Assembly (NCBI GenBank): GCA_964565925.1
Contig: CAZMGV010000004.1
Coordinates: forward strand, 124,001 to 188,000
Length of the DNA stretch: 64,000 bases
Reading direction: 5' to 3'
From: CAZMGV01 sp964565925
GTDB lineage: Bacteria; JAGRBM01; JAHCIT01
Shown: one piece after another, positions 52,483-60,936 of the stretch
How positions within the stretch are numbered: the first letter of the stretch is position 1
How the letters are laid out: each line of letters starts with the position of its first letter
Made by a program: the position numbers and the translations under genes
Notes under the pieces: model-generated
Told to the model about the DNA's origin: nothing
What the model saw: the letters and a program-made list of their open reading frames with translations, nothing else
Databases searched by the model: none

Positions 52483-53682
52483 TTAATTGCGGAGCCTGCG
52501 GGCGATACCTTTTCCGACCGCTTTGACCGCCTTGACGGCCGTCTGCGCCGCCGTCATCCCCTTGTACTTGTCCGACCCGGCAACCCACTCGAACACCTTT
52601 TCGAGAATCCGGGGTTCGGTGAAGCCGGTCCAGAGACCGACTGAATGGAGCGGCGAATACAGCAGGTTGGCAAACAGCAGGTTACGGCGCAGCTCAATCC
52701 CCAGTTCGGATTCGGCCACCACCCGCTCGTAACCTTTCAGCGACCAGTCGTTGCTGCCGATTCGCGTCGCAGCATGTTCTCCCGCCAGGGTGCCCCACAT
52801 GACCGCCTGCCGGATTCCCTCCGCCACGAGCGGATCGGCACCGGCGGCATCCCCTGCCAACAGCACGCCGGGCGCCGAATATTTCGCCTTCGGTGCGTAT
52901 TCCCGGAAGGACCAGTGCTTCACGGATTTGAGATCGGCCGCGTACCCCCAGCGTCCGGCGGTCTGGATGCAGTATTCACGGAGCGGGATTTTCGCCCGCC
53001 CTCCCCGGTCATAGATGCCGATCTTCGCCACCGGCGCCCCGGCGGCGTCGATCTCGGGGAACAGCCAGGCGTAACCGTTGATCCCGTCCGTAATGGGAGT
53101 GAAATCGAACCGCAGCAGTTCCCGGCTGTCGCCGCCGATCGGCACTTCCACCTGAACAAGGTGCGAAAGTCCCTTGGGTGTCTTCTCCACAAACTGCTTG
53201 CGGATAATCCCGCCAACCCCGTCGGCGCCGATCAGGCACTTTGCCCGGATCTCTTTCCCGTCCGGACCCGACAGGGTGAAATCCCCGGGGCGCCCTGTAA
53301 CGGTACGGACCGGCCACTCTTCGGCGATCTCGACGCCCTGTTTGCGCGCCTCGCCGACCAGCCAGGCGTCCAGCGTCGGGCGGTCGAAAACGTGGGCGAT
53401 ATTCGGCTGCACAACCGTCAGCTGGCGTGAACCGAAGCGGATATCGATCCCGCTCATTTCGATTTTGGGTATCGGGGCATTGGGCAGATCGATACCCAGC
53501 TCCTGAAACAGCGGGAGCGCCCGGCCGATCACCCCGCCGCCGCACAGCTTGTGGCGGGGATGGCGGGCCTTTTCCAGAACGATGGTGCGAAGATGCGGCG
53601 CCCGCCGGCGCAGGACCAGCGCGGCGGCGAGCCCCGCAGGGCCGCTACCGGTTATGGCGACGTCATAGGCGGACGTAGTCAG
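52483..53682 (-). CDS. FAD-dependent oxidoreductase, geranylgeranyl-reductase family
   Basis: Reading from a CTG at 53682 gives 399 residues beginning MTTSAYDVAITGSGPAGLAA, with a normal FAD-binding GxGxxG loop. Further family features are KLCGGGVIGRAL, LIGADGVGG and LLAGDAAGADPLVAEGIRQA. The first ATG/GTG in frame is the GTG at 53532, which would delete the FAD loop, and no ATG, GTG or TTG lies between it and the cheB stop. The CTG overlaps that stop (CTGA), like other coupled pairs in this operon. The family reduces isoprenoid double bonds or acts in lipid or quinone metabolism; the substrate is unknown. It is last in the chemosensory transcript. Confidence 0.8.
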   Translation of the reverse strand: MTTSAYDVAITGSGPAGLAAALVLRRRAPHLRTIVLEKARHPRHKLCGGGVIGRALPLFQELGIDLPNAPIPKIEMSGIDIRFGSRQLTVVQPNIAHVFDRPTLDAWLVGEARKQGVEIAEEWPVRTVTGRPGDFTLSGPDGKEIRAKCLIGADGVGGIIRKQFVEKTPKGLSHLVQVEVPIGGDSRELLRFDFTPITDGINGYAWLFPEIDAAGAPVAKIGIYDRGGRAKIPLREYCIQTAGRWGYAADLKSVKHWSFREYAPKAKYSAPGVLLAGDAAGADPLVAEGIRQAVMWGTLAGEHAATRIGSNDWSLKGYERVVAESELGIELRRNLLFANLLYSPLHSVGLWTGFTEPRILEKVFEWVAGSDKYKGMTAAQTAVKAVKAVGKGIARRLRN

Positions 53683-54905
53683 CCCCTTCGTGCGCGCTGA
53701 CGGGAATGGTTGGCGAGCGTGTCGGCAATCCCCTGCAGCGGAAGAACTTCCTCGATCGCACCGGCTTCAATGGCGGACTTGGGCATGCCGAACACCACAC
53801 AGGTTTCGCGGTTCTGGGCGATCGTATAGGCCCCGGTCTCTTTCAGGCGCTTCATACCTATAGTCCCGTCGCTGCCCATCCCCGTAAGAATAACACCGAC
53901 GGCCGACGAACCGTAGACTTCAGCCACGGCCTCGAAGAGCACATCGGCCGAGGGTTTGAGCAGAAGATCCGGCGGGTTTTCCGTCAGGCGGATGCAGTAC
54001 TGATTACTGCGTTCCTGCACCGGGGCCACGATCATGTGGATACCGCCGGGCGCCACGTAGGCGACTCCGGGCCTGATCGGCATGCCGTCTTCGGCCTCGC
54101 GGACCATGATCGCAACGGTCCGGTCGAGATCCGAGGCAAAGGAACGCGTGAATTTGGCCGGCATGTGCTGGACAATCACGACCGGCACGTCGAAATTCTC
54201 CGGCAGTCCGCCGAGCACATGCTGAAGCGCCTGCACCCCGCCCGTGGACGAACCGATGGCGACGATCCGCAACGGCGGCAGATCCGGCGACACCGGCTTG
54301 CGGACGATCTCCGGTATCACCATCGATGGCGGAGGCGAAGACGGCGGCGCAGTAACGGGCGGCGCCTGGAATGGCGGCCGGGTCGCCGCCGGAGGCGGGT
54401 CCGGCACCCGCAGCGGCGGCAGCGATTCGCTTGCCAGGGGCTTGCGGTACGGGCGGCGGACCATTGCCGGTTCCAGAACCCTCGGCTCCGCCTTGGCGGC
54501 CATCTTGATCTTGCGGACCAGGCTCTCGGAGACCGTATGCATGTCGACGGAGACGACGCCCGACGGCTTTTCGATGAAGTCGATGGCACCGAGCCGCAGC
54601 GCCTCCACCGTCACATCGGCGCCCTGTGACGTGTAGGCGCTGACCATGAGAACCGGCACCGGATGGACTTTCATGATCTGTTCGAGCGTCTCGATACCGG
54701 ACATGCCTTCCATCTCGATATCGAGCGTCACAACGTCCGGCTCCAGATTGCGGACCAGTTCCACCGCCTCGTAGCCGTCGCGGGCCGTCGCAATCACCTT
54801 GATGTCCGGGTCCCTCGTGATCAGGTTCGAGATCGCCCGCCGCATGAAGTTGGAGTCATCGACGATGATGACCTTGATCGGTCCCGTTTTGGCTTCGTTG
54901 GACAA
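53679..54905 (-). CDS. cheB: Chemotaxis methylesterase/deamidase CheB
   Basis: A 408-residue two-domain protein. The receiver has Asp16/Asp17 and phospho-acceptor Asp62 (TLDIEMEGM). A Pro-rich linker (about 145-205) leads to the methylesterase domain with nucleophile Ser220 (GSSTGG), His in QHMPAKFT and Asp in GMGSDG. It removes methyl groups from the MCP encoded upstream, opposing CheR. The TTG at 54905 has GGAG five bases upstream and lies 14 bases after the adaptor stop; a GTG at 54932 would overlap that gene. The linker is longer than in E. coli CheB. Confidence 0.95.
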   Translation of the reverse strand: MSNEAKTGPIKVIIVDDSNFMRRAISNLITRDPDIKVIATARDGYEAVELVRNLEPDVVTLDIEMEGMSGIETLEQIMKVHPVPVLMVSAYTSQGADVTVEALRLGAIDFIEKPSGVVSVDMHTVSESLVRKIKMAAKAEPRVLEPAMVRRPYRKPLASESLPPLRVPDPPPAATRPPFQAPPVTAPPSSPPPSMVIPEIVRKPVSPDLPPLRIVAIGSSTGGVQALQHVLGGLPENFDVPVVIVQHMPAKFTRSFASDLDRTVAIMVREAEDGMPIRPGVAYVAPGGIHMIVAPVQERSNQYCIRLTENPPDLLLKPSADVLFEAVAEVYGSSAVGVILTGMGSDGTIGMKRLKETGAYTIAQNRETCVVFGMPKSAIEAGAIEEVLPLQGIADTLANHSRQRARRG

Positions 54906-54919
54906 ACGCGCTCCGTCCC

Positions 54920-55549
54920 TTAGTAGGAACACCAGTCGAGCAGGTCGTCAATCGAACCCAGTTCCAGCGAGTAGCCTTCGCTTTCCACCAGAATGCCTTC
55001 GACCTGGTCTTTGAGGAGCAGGAGTGCGTCTTCAGCCGCCTGTTTGGCAAATCCGCTTTTCGACCAACGTAGATAGCGCCGGTCCATGTCTCCCGGCTGC
55101 GCCGCGTATACCCGGCCAAAGTCGTTGCGGTGTCCTTCGAGAACCAGGCAGTCGGTGTAGCCTTTTACGGAAAAGATCACACGGAAATCGAGATCTTCCC
55201 GGTCCGTCTCGCCGGCAATCTGTTTCTTGATCACCCATGGAAGGAGCGAAACATCCAGCTTGCGGACCGGAGGCGGCTTCGGAGCCTCGGCTTTGGGCGG
55301 GGGCGGCGGCGCTTCATCGGCGATCTCTTCGGCCGACACATCGACAACCCCCGGTTCGTCGTCGCTCCGGCCCGGTTTCGGGTCCAGCCACTGTGCGGCC
55401 GCGTTGGCGGCTGCCGTACGGGATGAACCCGCCTTGGCCGCGGCCGGAGGAGGCGGCGGGGGCGGAGCAACTGTCGGCGCCAGTCCGTGCGGTTCCTTGA
55501 GGTCTATCGAATCGACGCCTTTGCCGAGACCGCCGCGTTTCTTAGCCAT
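54920..55549 (-). CDS. Putative ParA partner/adaptor with ParB-like N-terminal motif
   Basis: A 209-residue protein without recognised domain. The N-terminus, MAKKRGGLGKGVDSI, closely matches the start of chromosomal ParB/Spo0J (GLGKGxxAL) that stimulates ParA ATPase activity. No ParB nuclease-like domain or helix-turn-helix follows. Residues 22-100 are a Pro/Ala-rich acidic linker, and 100-209 a compact alpha/beta domain (LLPWVIKKQ, CLVLEGHRNDFGRVYAA, LELGSIDDLLDWC). The ATG has a strong AGGTGGAGGA upstream and overlaps the end of parA by 46 bases. Context (cheW, mcp, parA, cheB) suggests it links ParA to chemosensory arrays. Confidence 0.75.
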   Translation of the reverse strand: MAKKRGGLGKGVDSIDLKEPHGLAPTVAPPPPPPPAAAKAGSSRTAAANAAAQWLDPKPGRSDDEPGVVDVSAEEIADEAPPPPPKAEAPKPPPVRKLDVSLLPWVIKKQIAGETDREDLDFRVIFSVKGYTDCLVLEGHRNDFGRVYAAQPGDMDRRYLRWSKSGFAKQAAEDALLLLKDQVEGILVESEGYSLELGSIDDLLDWCSY

Positions 55550-56295
55550 TCCTCCACCTCCCCTGCGAGCGACCGGTAGTCGCGCGCGCCGTTTCCGTTC
55601 GGATCGTATTCGAAAATAGAAAGCTCATGGGACGGCGCCTCCTTGAGGCGCACCGTCGGCCGGATGACGGATTTAAAAACTTTTCCCGGGTACGACTGCT
55701 CGAGCCGCTGCTGCACGCTCGCACTCAAGCCCGCGCGGCTGTCATAATTGGTCAGCACAAACCCCAATATCTCCAGTCGCGGATTGTATTCGCGCACTTC
55801 CTCGATTCTCGCGAGCAGTTGCGTGATCCCGATCAGCGAATAGAACCCGACGTCCACCGGTACCACGATCCGGTCCGCCGCCGCCAGGGCGTTCTGTGTC
55901 AGCAGCCCCGTGCTCGGCGGACAGTCGATCACGATATAGTCGTAGCGGTCCATCACCCGGCTCAGCAGATCGGCGAGCCTGAGCAGCGACCGGAAACCCT
56001 GCGGCCATTCCCGTTCGGCACGGCCCAGTTGAGCCGAACCGCAGATGATATGCAGATTGCCCTTCTTGTACAGCCCGTAGTCGACCGACAGGTCATCCCG
56101 CTCCAGCAGATGCCAGAGCGTCACGGGCGCCGTGGGCACCGGAAGGCCGAACGAATAGCTCGCATTCGCCTGCGGATCACCGTCCACCAGAAGCACGCGG
56201 GAGCCGTTCAGCGCCCAGCAGGCAGCCAGATTGGTTGCCGTGGTCGTTTTGCCGCAGCCGCCCTTCTGATTCGCAATAGCGAGTATGACTCCCAC
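55504..56295 (-). CDS. parA: ParA family ATPase of the chemosensory operon
   Basis: A 263-residue ParA/MinD-type ATPase. It has the deviant Walker A KGGCGKTT with signature Lys11, then DGDPQANASYSFG (Walker A' Asp), and DCPPSTG. Such proteins pattern cargo over the nucleoid or at poles. It has no N-terminal DNA-binding extension, like Soj or chemotaxis-linked PpfA/ParC. The location between an MCP and the ParB-motif protein indicates a role in placing chemoreceptor clusters rather than chromosome partition, though no parB is nearby to test that. The start is 28 bases after the mcp stop. Confidence 0.93.
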   Translation of the reverse strand: MGVILAIANQKGGCGKTTTATNLAACWALNGSRVLLVDGDPQANASYSFGLPVPTAPVTLWHLLERDDLSVDYGLYKKGNLHIICGSAQLGRAEREWPQGFRSLLRLADLLSRVMDRYDYIVIDCPPSTGLLTQNALAAADRIVVPVDVGFYSLIGITQLLARIEEVREYNPRLEILGFVLTNYDSRAGLSASVQQRLEQSYPGKVFKSVIRPTVRLKEAPSHELSIFEYDPNGNGARDYRSLAGEVEEWLRNAAVSAKASIR

Positions 56296-56323
56296 GAAAT
56301 CCGTCCCGGGGCGCTAGAGGCCC

Positions 56324-57919
56324 TTACAGCCTGAAGTCGCTGACCACCTTCCGGAGATGTTCGGCAAGGTCGAACAGGTTCTGGACCGTGCTGGACTGCT
56401 CTTCCGCCTGATTGGAGACGTCCTTGGCTGAACGCGAGATCTGGTCCACGGCATTGGCGACCTCGTCGGAGACACTGCTCTGCTGCTTGGCCGCGTCCGC
56501 CATGGCGTTGATCATCTCGCTCACGTTCGTATTGGAGGAGATAATCTCGTGGAGCACGGCCTCGGTGCGTCCCGCCATCTCGGTGCCCTTGGTGACCTCC
56601 TTGGTCGCCTCCTGCATGACCGTGACGGCGCGGTCCGTATCGCGGAGAATCTCCTCGATAATTGCCGTAATCTGGGCGGTCGAGTCGGTGGACTTCTCGG
56701 CCAGCTTCCTGACCTCGCTTGCGACGACCTCGAACCCGCGGCCGTGCTCGCCCGCGCGTGCCGCTTCGATGGCTGCGTTCAGGGCAAGCAGGTTCGTCTG
56801 CGACGAGATTTCCTTGATGACGTCGATGATCTGGCCGATCTGCTGCGACCTTTCACCCAGTGCGCGGATGCTTTCGGCCGAGCTGGTCACGATCTGCTCC
56901 ACGCGGCCGATACCCTGCCGGGTTTCCTGCACGGCCTGACCACCGCGCGACGCCGCCGAAGATGCCTTGGAGGAAACTTCTTGAGATCGCCCGGCGTTCT
57001 CGGAGACGAGTTGCACGGACGACGCCATCTCTTCGATGGCGACGGCCATCTCCTTGGTCTTGAGGAACTGGTTTTCGGACGCCTGCGCGACCGCGCGCAT
57101 GCCGACCAGGAACTGGTTGGCCGCCTGGGCCAGTTCGTCAGTCTTGCGGTTGAGGCCCGAGAAGACGTTATGCAGGTTCACCGTCATCTTCTCGAACGAA
57201 TCGGTCAGCTCGCGAAGCTCCCGGATCTCCACGACCGAGTCGTACCGGATCTTGTGGGTCAGGTCGCCGCTGGAAATATTGTTGGCCGCCTGGGAGAGAT
57301 CCCGGATCGGCTGGGCGATCAGCGTCTGCAGGCCGAAGATCACGAGGATGACCAGTACGGTTCCGGTGAGCGCCATGACGATAAACACCTTGTTCATCGT
57401 TCCGGACACCTGCTCGTTCACGATCTCGACGGGCATGCCCAGCAGGACGACACCCGTGGCGCTCTGGAGCACCTGGTCCATGATCGGGGCCGTCACGATA
57501 TTGAAGAGGCCCTGCCCGGGCACCTCGACGGTGAACTTCTCTTCCTTCTGGTTCCGTTCGCCGATCTTCGCCAGCTGGGCGAAGTCGTCCGCCCGGGCGC
57601 CGAGTTCACCACCCTTGTAGAGCACCTTCCCCTGAATATCGGAGACGATCCAGATCTTCACTTCGGTATGCTCGGCGACGATCGGGGGGAGGATCTGGTC
57701 GATCTGCTGGAGATCGCCCAGGGTCAGAAGGCCCAGCTTGAGCAGCCCTTCGACATTAAGCTTGGCGTTCTTCACGAGGACGCCGATCTTCTCGAAGTAG
57801 CGGTCTTCCAGCGTGTCCTTGACGGAACTGCGCACGAACAGGAAGCCGATCATGGCGACCAGCATGATGATGACCGGAGGGCCGATCAGGACGAAGCCAA
57901 TGGGGAATTTTCTTCTCAC
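56324..57919 (-). CDS. Methyl-accepting chemotaxis protein
   Basis: A 531-residue transmembrane receptor. TM1 lies at about 8-29, a periplasmic sensor at 31-175 (single Cache-like by size and the IVSDIQGKVLY strand), TM2 at 177-199, and HAMP at 200-252. The long cytoplasmic coiled coil has the CheW/CheA-binding tip at about 370-402 (SQTNLLALNAAIEAARAGEH). No CheR-tethering pentapeptide is seen at the C-terminus. Gln/Glu-rich heptads flank the tip as methylation sites. The GTG start is four bases after the cheW stop. The ligand is unknown. Confidence 0.94.
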   Translation of the reverse strand: MRRKFPIGFVLIGPPVIIMLVAMIGFLFVRSSVKDTLEDRYFEKIGVLVKNAKLNVEGLLKLGLLTLGDLQQIDQILPPIVAEHTEVKIWIVSDIQGKVLYKGGELGARADDFAQLAKIGERNQKEEKFTVEVPGQGLFNIVTAPIMDQVLQSATGVVLLGMPVEIVNEQVSGTMNKVFIVMALTGTVLVILVIFGLQTLIAQPIRDLSQAANNISSGDLTHKIRYDSVVEIRELRELTDSFEKMTVNLHNVFSGLNRKTDELAQAANQFLVGMRAVAQASENQFLKTKEMAVAIEEMASSVQLVSENAGRSQEVSSKASSAASRGGQAVQETRQGIGRVEQIVTSSAESIRALGERSQQIGQIIDVIKEISSQTNLLALNAAIEAARAGEHGRGFEVVASEVRKLAEKSTDSTAQITAIIEEILRDTDRAVTVMQEATKEVTKGTEMAGRTEAVLHEIISSNTNVSEMINAMADAAKQQSSVSDEVANAVDQISRSAKDVSNQAEEQSSTVQNLFDLAEHLRKVVSDFRL

Positions 57920-57922
57920 CGG

Positions 57923-58711
57923 TTAACCTACCCGCTTGAACGATTTGATCTGGTTGCCGCCCTCGAGAACCCTGAGTTCACGGTCGCTGAGCTCAATCTG
58001 AAGCTCCTTGCCGGCGAAACCTTTGCCTACGAAGAAAGACTTGCCATCGGCCTTGATGCGGCCGTCGGGTTCCACTTTAGCCGTCAGCGACCGGGCGGGA
58101 CCCGTCGCTTTGGGCGCCTGCGGGGCCGGGGCCTTGTCGGCCTTCGGCGCGGCTTCCGCGGGCCTGTCGGGACCTCTGGTCTGGCTGGCCGTCGGGGCCG
58201 CAGCCGGTTCAACGGCTTCCTTGGAACCCTGAAGTGCTGAGCGCTCCTGCTGCGAGAAAATCTCGTCCAGGTTCAGGATCGTGATCAGGCGGCTATCGAT
58301 CTCGCAGACGCCTTCCAGATAGTCGCTCTGGAGCCCGGCCACGAGCGCCGGAGGCGGTTCGATCTGTCCGGCGTTGATCTTGATGACCTCGAACACGGCG
58401 TCCACTTCGATGCCGACGTAAAAATCGTCCATCTCGAGAACGATCAGACGGGTCTCATCGGTGCGGTCCCGCACCGGAAGGTCGAACCGCTTCCGGAGGT
58501 CCACAACCGGGATAATGTCGCCGCGAAGGCTGATGATGCCTTCCACGAAAACCGGGGTTTTGGGCAGCGGAGCGATGTCGTAGCGGGCGATGATTTCCTT
58601 CACCCGGAGCACCGGAACCGCATACTTCTCCTTGCCGAGCGCGAACGTGACAAACTTGACGATCTGCTCGACCGCCGCCGCCGCCTCCCGCTCCTGCCTG
58701 ATAAATGCCAT
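57923..58711 (-). CDS. cheW: Chemotaxis coupling protein CheW with extra C-terminal domain
   Basis: A 262-residue coupling protein joining MCP and CheA. The CheW SH3-like fold covers about 15-155 (FALGKEKYAVPVLRVKEI, GIISLRGDIIPVVDLRKRF, ILNLDEIF). An Ala/Pro/Lys linker (about 158-205) is followed by ~55 residues unlike normal CheW, of beta character (GRIKADGKSFFVGKG, LQIELSDRELRVLEGG). That tail resembles the small beta-barrel found at integrase/transposase C-termini. The standard CheW length is ~150-170 residues. It lies 6 bases downstream of cheA and 3 upstream of the mcp. Confidence 0.92.
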   Translation of the reverse strand: MAFIRQEREAAAAVEQIVKFVTFALGKEKYAVPVLRVKEIIARYDIAPLPKTPVFVEGIISLRGDIIPVVDLRKRFDLPVRDRTDETRLIVLEMDDFYVGIEVDAVFEVIKINAGQIEPPPALVAGLQSDYLEGVCEIDSRLITILNLDEIFSQQERSALQGSKEAVEPAAAPTASQTRGPDRPAEAAPKADKAPAPQAPKATGPARSLTAKVEPDGRIKADGKSFFVGKGFAGKELQIELSDRELRVLEGGNQIKSFKRVG

Positions 58712-58717
58712 GTCCGC

Positions 58718-60478
58718 TTACCTCGGTTCTCCGACTCGGTCTTCCGTGTTGAAACCGCTCGCTTCACTGGTCCTGAGCAGGACGGGGACGTCCATGATGA
58801 GCACCACTTCTCCGGTGCCCAGGATACTGGCCCCCGCAATCCCGGCGGCCGACTTGTCCAGCGCGCCTATGTAAGGGCCCAGCGGTTTGAGAACCGTCTC
58901 TTCCTTGCCCAGCAGTTCGGATACGATGACGCCTATCCTGCGGTTGTAAACCCTCAGGATAATGACGTTCAGCATCTCCGGCAATTCGGGAGATTCCTCC
59001 TGCTCCAGCAGTTCCCCCAGGGTCGTGATCGACACGGCATGATGCCTGAGCATCATCACCTGCCGGTTCTGGACCCGTTCGAGATCGGATTTCTTCACCC
59101 GGACGGTCTCTTCCACGTAGTTCAGGGGGATCCCGAATGTCTGTCTGCCGTATTTTACTAGGAATATCTGCAGGATAGCGAGCGTCAGAGGCAGTTTAAG
59201 CCGGAAAAGTGTGCCCTCCCCCGGACTCGACAGCACCTCGACATTGCCGCCCAGATGCTCGACCTTCGATTTGACGACGTCCAGGCCCACGCCCCGCCCC
59301 TGAAGGTCATCGACAACCCTCGCTGTTGAAAAACCGGGCAGAAAGATCAGCTCCGCCAGGTCGTTATCCGACATGGCCCGGGCTTCGTCACGGCCGACCA
59401 GCCCCCGCTCGACCGCCTTTTCAGTGATCTTCTGGTAATCGAGCCCCACTCCATCGTCGATCACCTCGATAAAAACGCTGTTCTGCGCGTGATAGGCCTT
59501 CAGCATCACCGTCGCGCGGGGCTTCTTGCCGCCGTGAACGCGTTCGTCGGGGGTTTCGATCCCGTGGCCGATGGCGTTGCGGACGAGGTGCAACAGCGGA
59601 TCGTGGATCTCCTCGACAATCGTCTTGTCCAGTTCCGTCTCTTCGCCCTCGAGCACCAGCTGGACGTCCTTGCCGATATTGCGGGCGGTATCGCGTACCG
59701 GCCGGTAAAAGCGGGTGAACAGCTGGCTGATCGGCACCATCCGGATCGAGAGGACTGCGGTCTGCAGTTCGGTGGCGATATTGGAAATAAACGACGACAC
59801 CTCGTCGAAACTCTTGTGCGGGATTTCGCGCTTGAGCTGGATGAGCCTCGACCGGCCGGCCACCAGTTCACCCACCAGATTGACGAGCTGGTCCAGACGG
59901 TCCGCGCTCACACGCATGAAATGCCGGCCGCTGTCGGCATCATCGGCCGCTGAAGCCGCCGATGCCGTCGCCTCCGGCCGGGCCTGCGCCGCAACCGCCG
60001 GTTCCGCCGGGGCATGTGGCTGGTCCAGAATTTCGGGCGACCATGTTTCGCCGATCTTGGCCGGGGCGGACTTGGCCGCCGGTTCGTTCTTTTCGATCCG
60101 GTGGAGCCGCTCGATCACGCCGGTCACGTCCACCGAGGCCAGGTTATCGGCCAGAAACTCTTTCAGCACGCCGCGGGCCGAGTCGACGCCTTCCAGCAGG
60201 GCGTCGTTGATATCCGGGGAGAACACCATCTGCTGGTCGCGCAGCTTGCCAAGGATTGACTCCATCGCGTGGGACAGCTCGCCGAGCGGCATCAGGCCGA
60301 TAAAGCCGGCATTGCCCTTGATGGTATGGGCCACGCGGAAAATCTTCTTCACCAGATCGGCGTTGCCCGGTTCGGTCTCCAGCCTCACCAGCTGCTGCTG
60401 GAAACTGTCGAGCAGATCCCTCGTCTCGTCGAGGAATTCGCCATACAGCTCCTGAAGATTTTCGTCGCCGTCGTTCAT
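58718..60478 (-). CDS. cheA: Chemotaxis histidine kinase CheA
   Basis: A 586-residue hybrid-free CheA. The P1/Hpt domain has phospho-acceptor His51 in RVAHTIKGNAGF. A Pro/Ala linker without a recognisable P2 domain covers about 105-180. The P3 dimerisation helices lie at about 183-240 and the P4 ATPase at 245-430 (NAIGHGIETPDER, DDGVGLDYQKI, GRGVGLDVVKS). The C-terminal P5 CheW-like regulatory domain covers about 435-575. Lack of P2 suggests direct phosphotransfer to CheY. It starts four bases after the cheY stop on the same transcript. Confidence 0.96.
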   Translation of the reverse strand: MNDGDENLQELYGEFLDETRDLLDSFQQQLVRLETEPGNADLVKKIFRVAHTIKGNAGFIGLMPLGELSHAMESILGKLRDQQMVFSPDINDALLEGVDSARGVLKEFLADNLASVDVTGVIERLHRIEKNEPAAKSAPAKIGETWSPEILDQPHAPAEPAVAAQARPEATASAASAADDADSGRHFMRVSADRLDQLVNLVGELVAGRSRLIQLKREIPHKSFDEVSSFISNIATELQTAVLSIRMVPISQLFTRFYRPVRDTARNIGKDVQLVLEGEETELDKTIVEEIHDPLLHLVRNAIGHGIETPDERVHGGKKPRATVMLKAYHAQNSVFIEVIDDGVGLDYQKITEKAVERGLVGRDEARAMSDNDLAELIFLPGFSTARVVDDLQGRGVGLDVVKSKVEHLGGNVEVLSSPGEGTLFRLKLPLTLAILQIFLVKYGRQTFGIPLNYVEETVRVKKSDLERVQNRQVMMLRHHAVSITTLGELLEQEESPELPEMLNVIILRVYNRRIGVIVSELLGKEETVLKPLGPYIGALDKSAAGIAGASILGTGEVVLIMDVPVLLRTSEASGFNTEDRVGEPR

Positions 60479-60482
60479 GGAT

Positions 60483-60854
60483 TCAGACTTTACCGATCAG
60501 TTTCTCGACAACCTCAAGGAGCTGTTCTGGCTTAAATGGCTTGGCCACGAAGCTGCTCGCTCCGAGGTCCAGTCCCCTTTTCTGGTCGTCCGGTCTCGTT
60601 TCGCTCGTTAACAGGATAATCGGTGTTTTGCGGTCAGGATACTGTGACCGGATTTCAGCCAGAACGTCGAGTCCGTTCATTCGTGGCATCATGATGTCCA
60701 AAATGACACAGTTGAAGTCCTCCGACGCATAGCGCGTGAGGGCGTCCAGCCCGTCTCCGCAGACCTCCACGGCATATCCGCGCGATCTCAGCGTATAGCT
60801 GATGAATTTCTGGGTTGCGCCCGAATCCTCGGCCACCAGTATCCGTTTTGACAT
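60483..60854 (-). CDS. cheY: CheY-type single-domain response regulator
   Basis: A 123-residue receiver with acidic Asp10, phospho-acceptor Asp53 (VILDIMMPRMNG), Thr83 and Lys105 (AKPFKP). Position 9 is Glu, as in many CheY proteins. It is the likely output or adaptation partner of the CheA encoded four bases downstream. The output target, flagellar motor or type IV pilus, is not shown in this window. No CheZ, CheX or CheC phosphatase is in the operon. Confidence 0.93.
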   Translation of the reverse strand: MSKRILVAEDSGATQKFISYTLRSRGYAVEVCGDGLDALTRYASEDFNCVILDIMMPRMNGLDVLAEIRSQYPDRKTPIILLTSETRPDDQKRGLDLGASSFVAKPFKPEQLLEVVEKLIGKV

Positions 60855-60936
60855 TACTTCACCTGCGTCCCATCTGAGGATGTAGGTATACCGCCGGCGC
60901 GCATCCTGCGTGCCGGTCCGCGTCGACCGTTTCCAG

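Noticed and set aside
53009..53545. 178-residue minus-strand open frame
   Set aside because: Shadow frame of the reductase gene, Arg/Gly-rich with no motif.
55504..56295. Chromosome-partitioning parA with parB next to it
   Set aside because: The neighbour has only the ParB-like N-terminal motif, and the flanking genes are chemosensory, not replication or partition genes.
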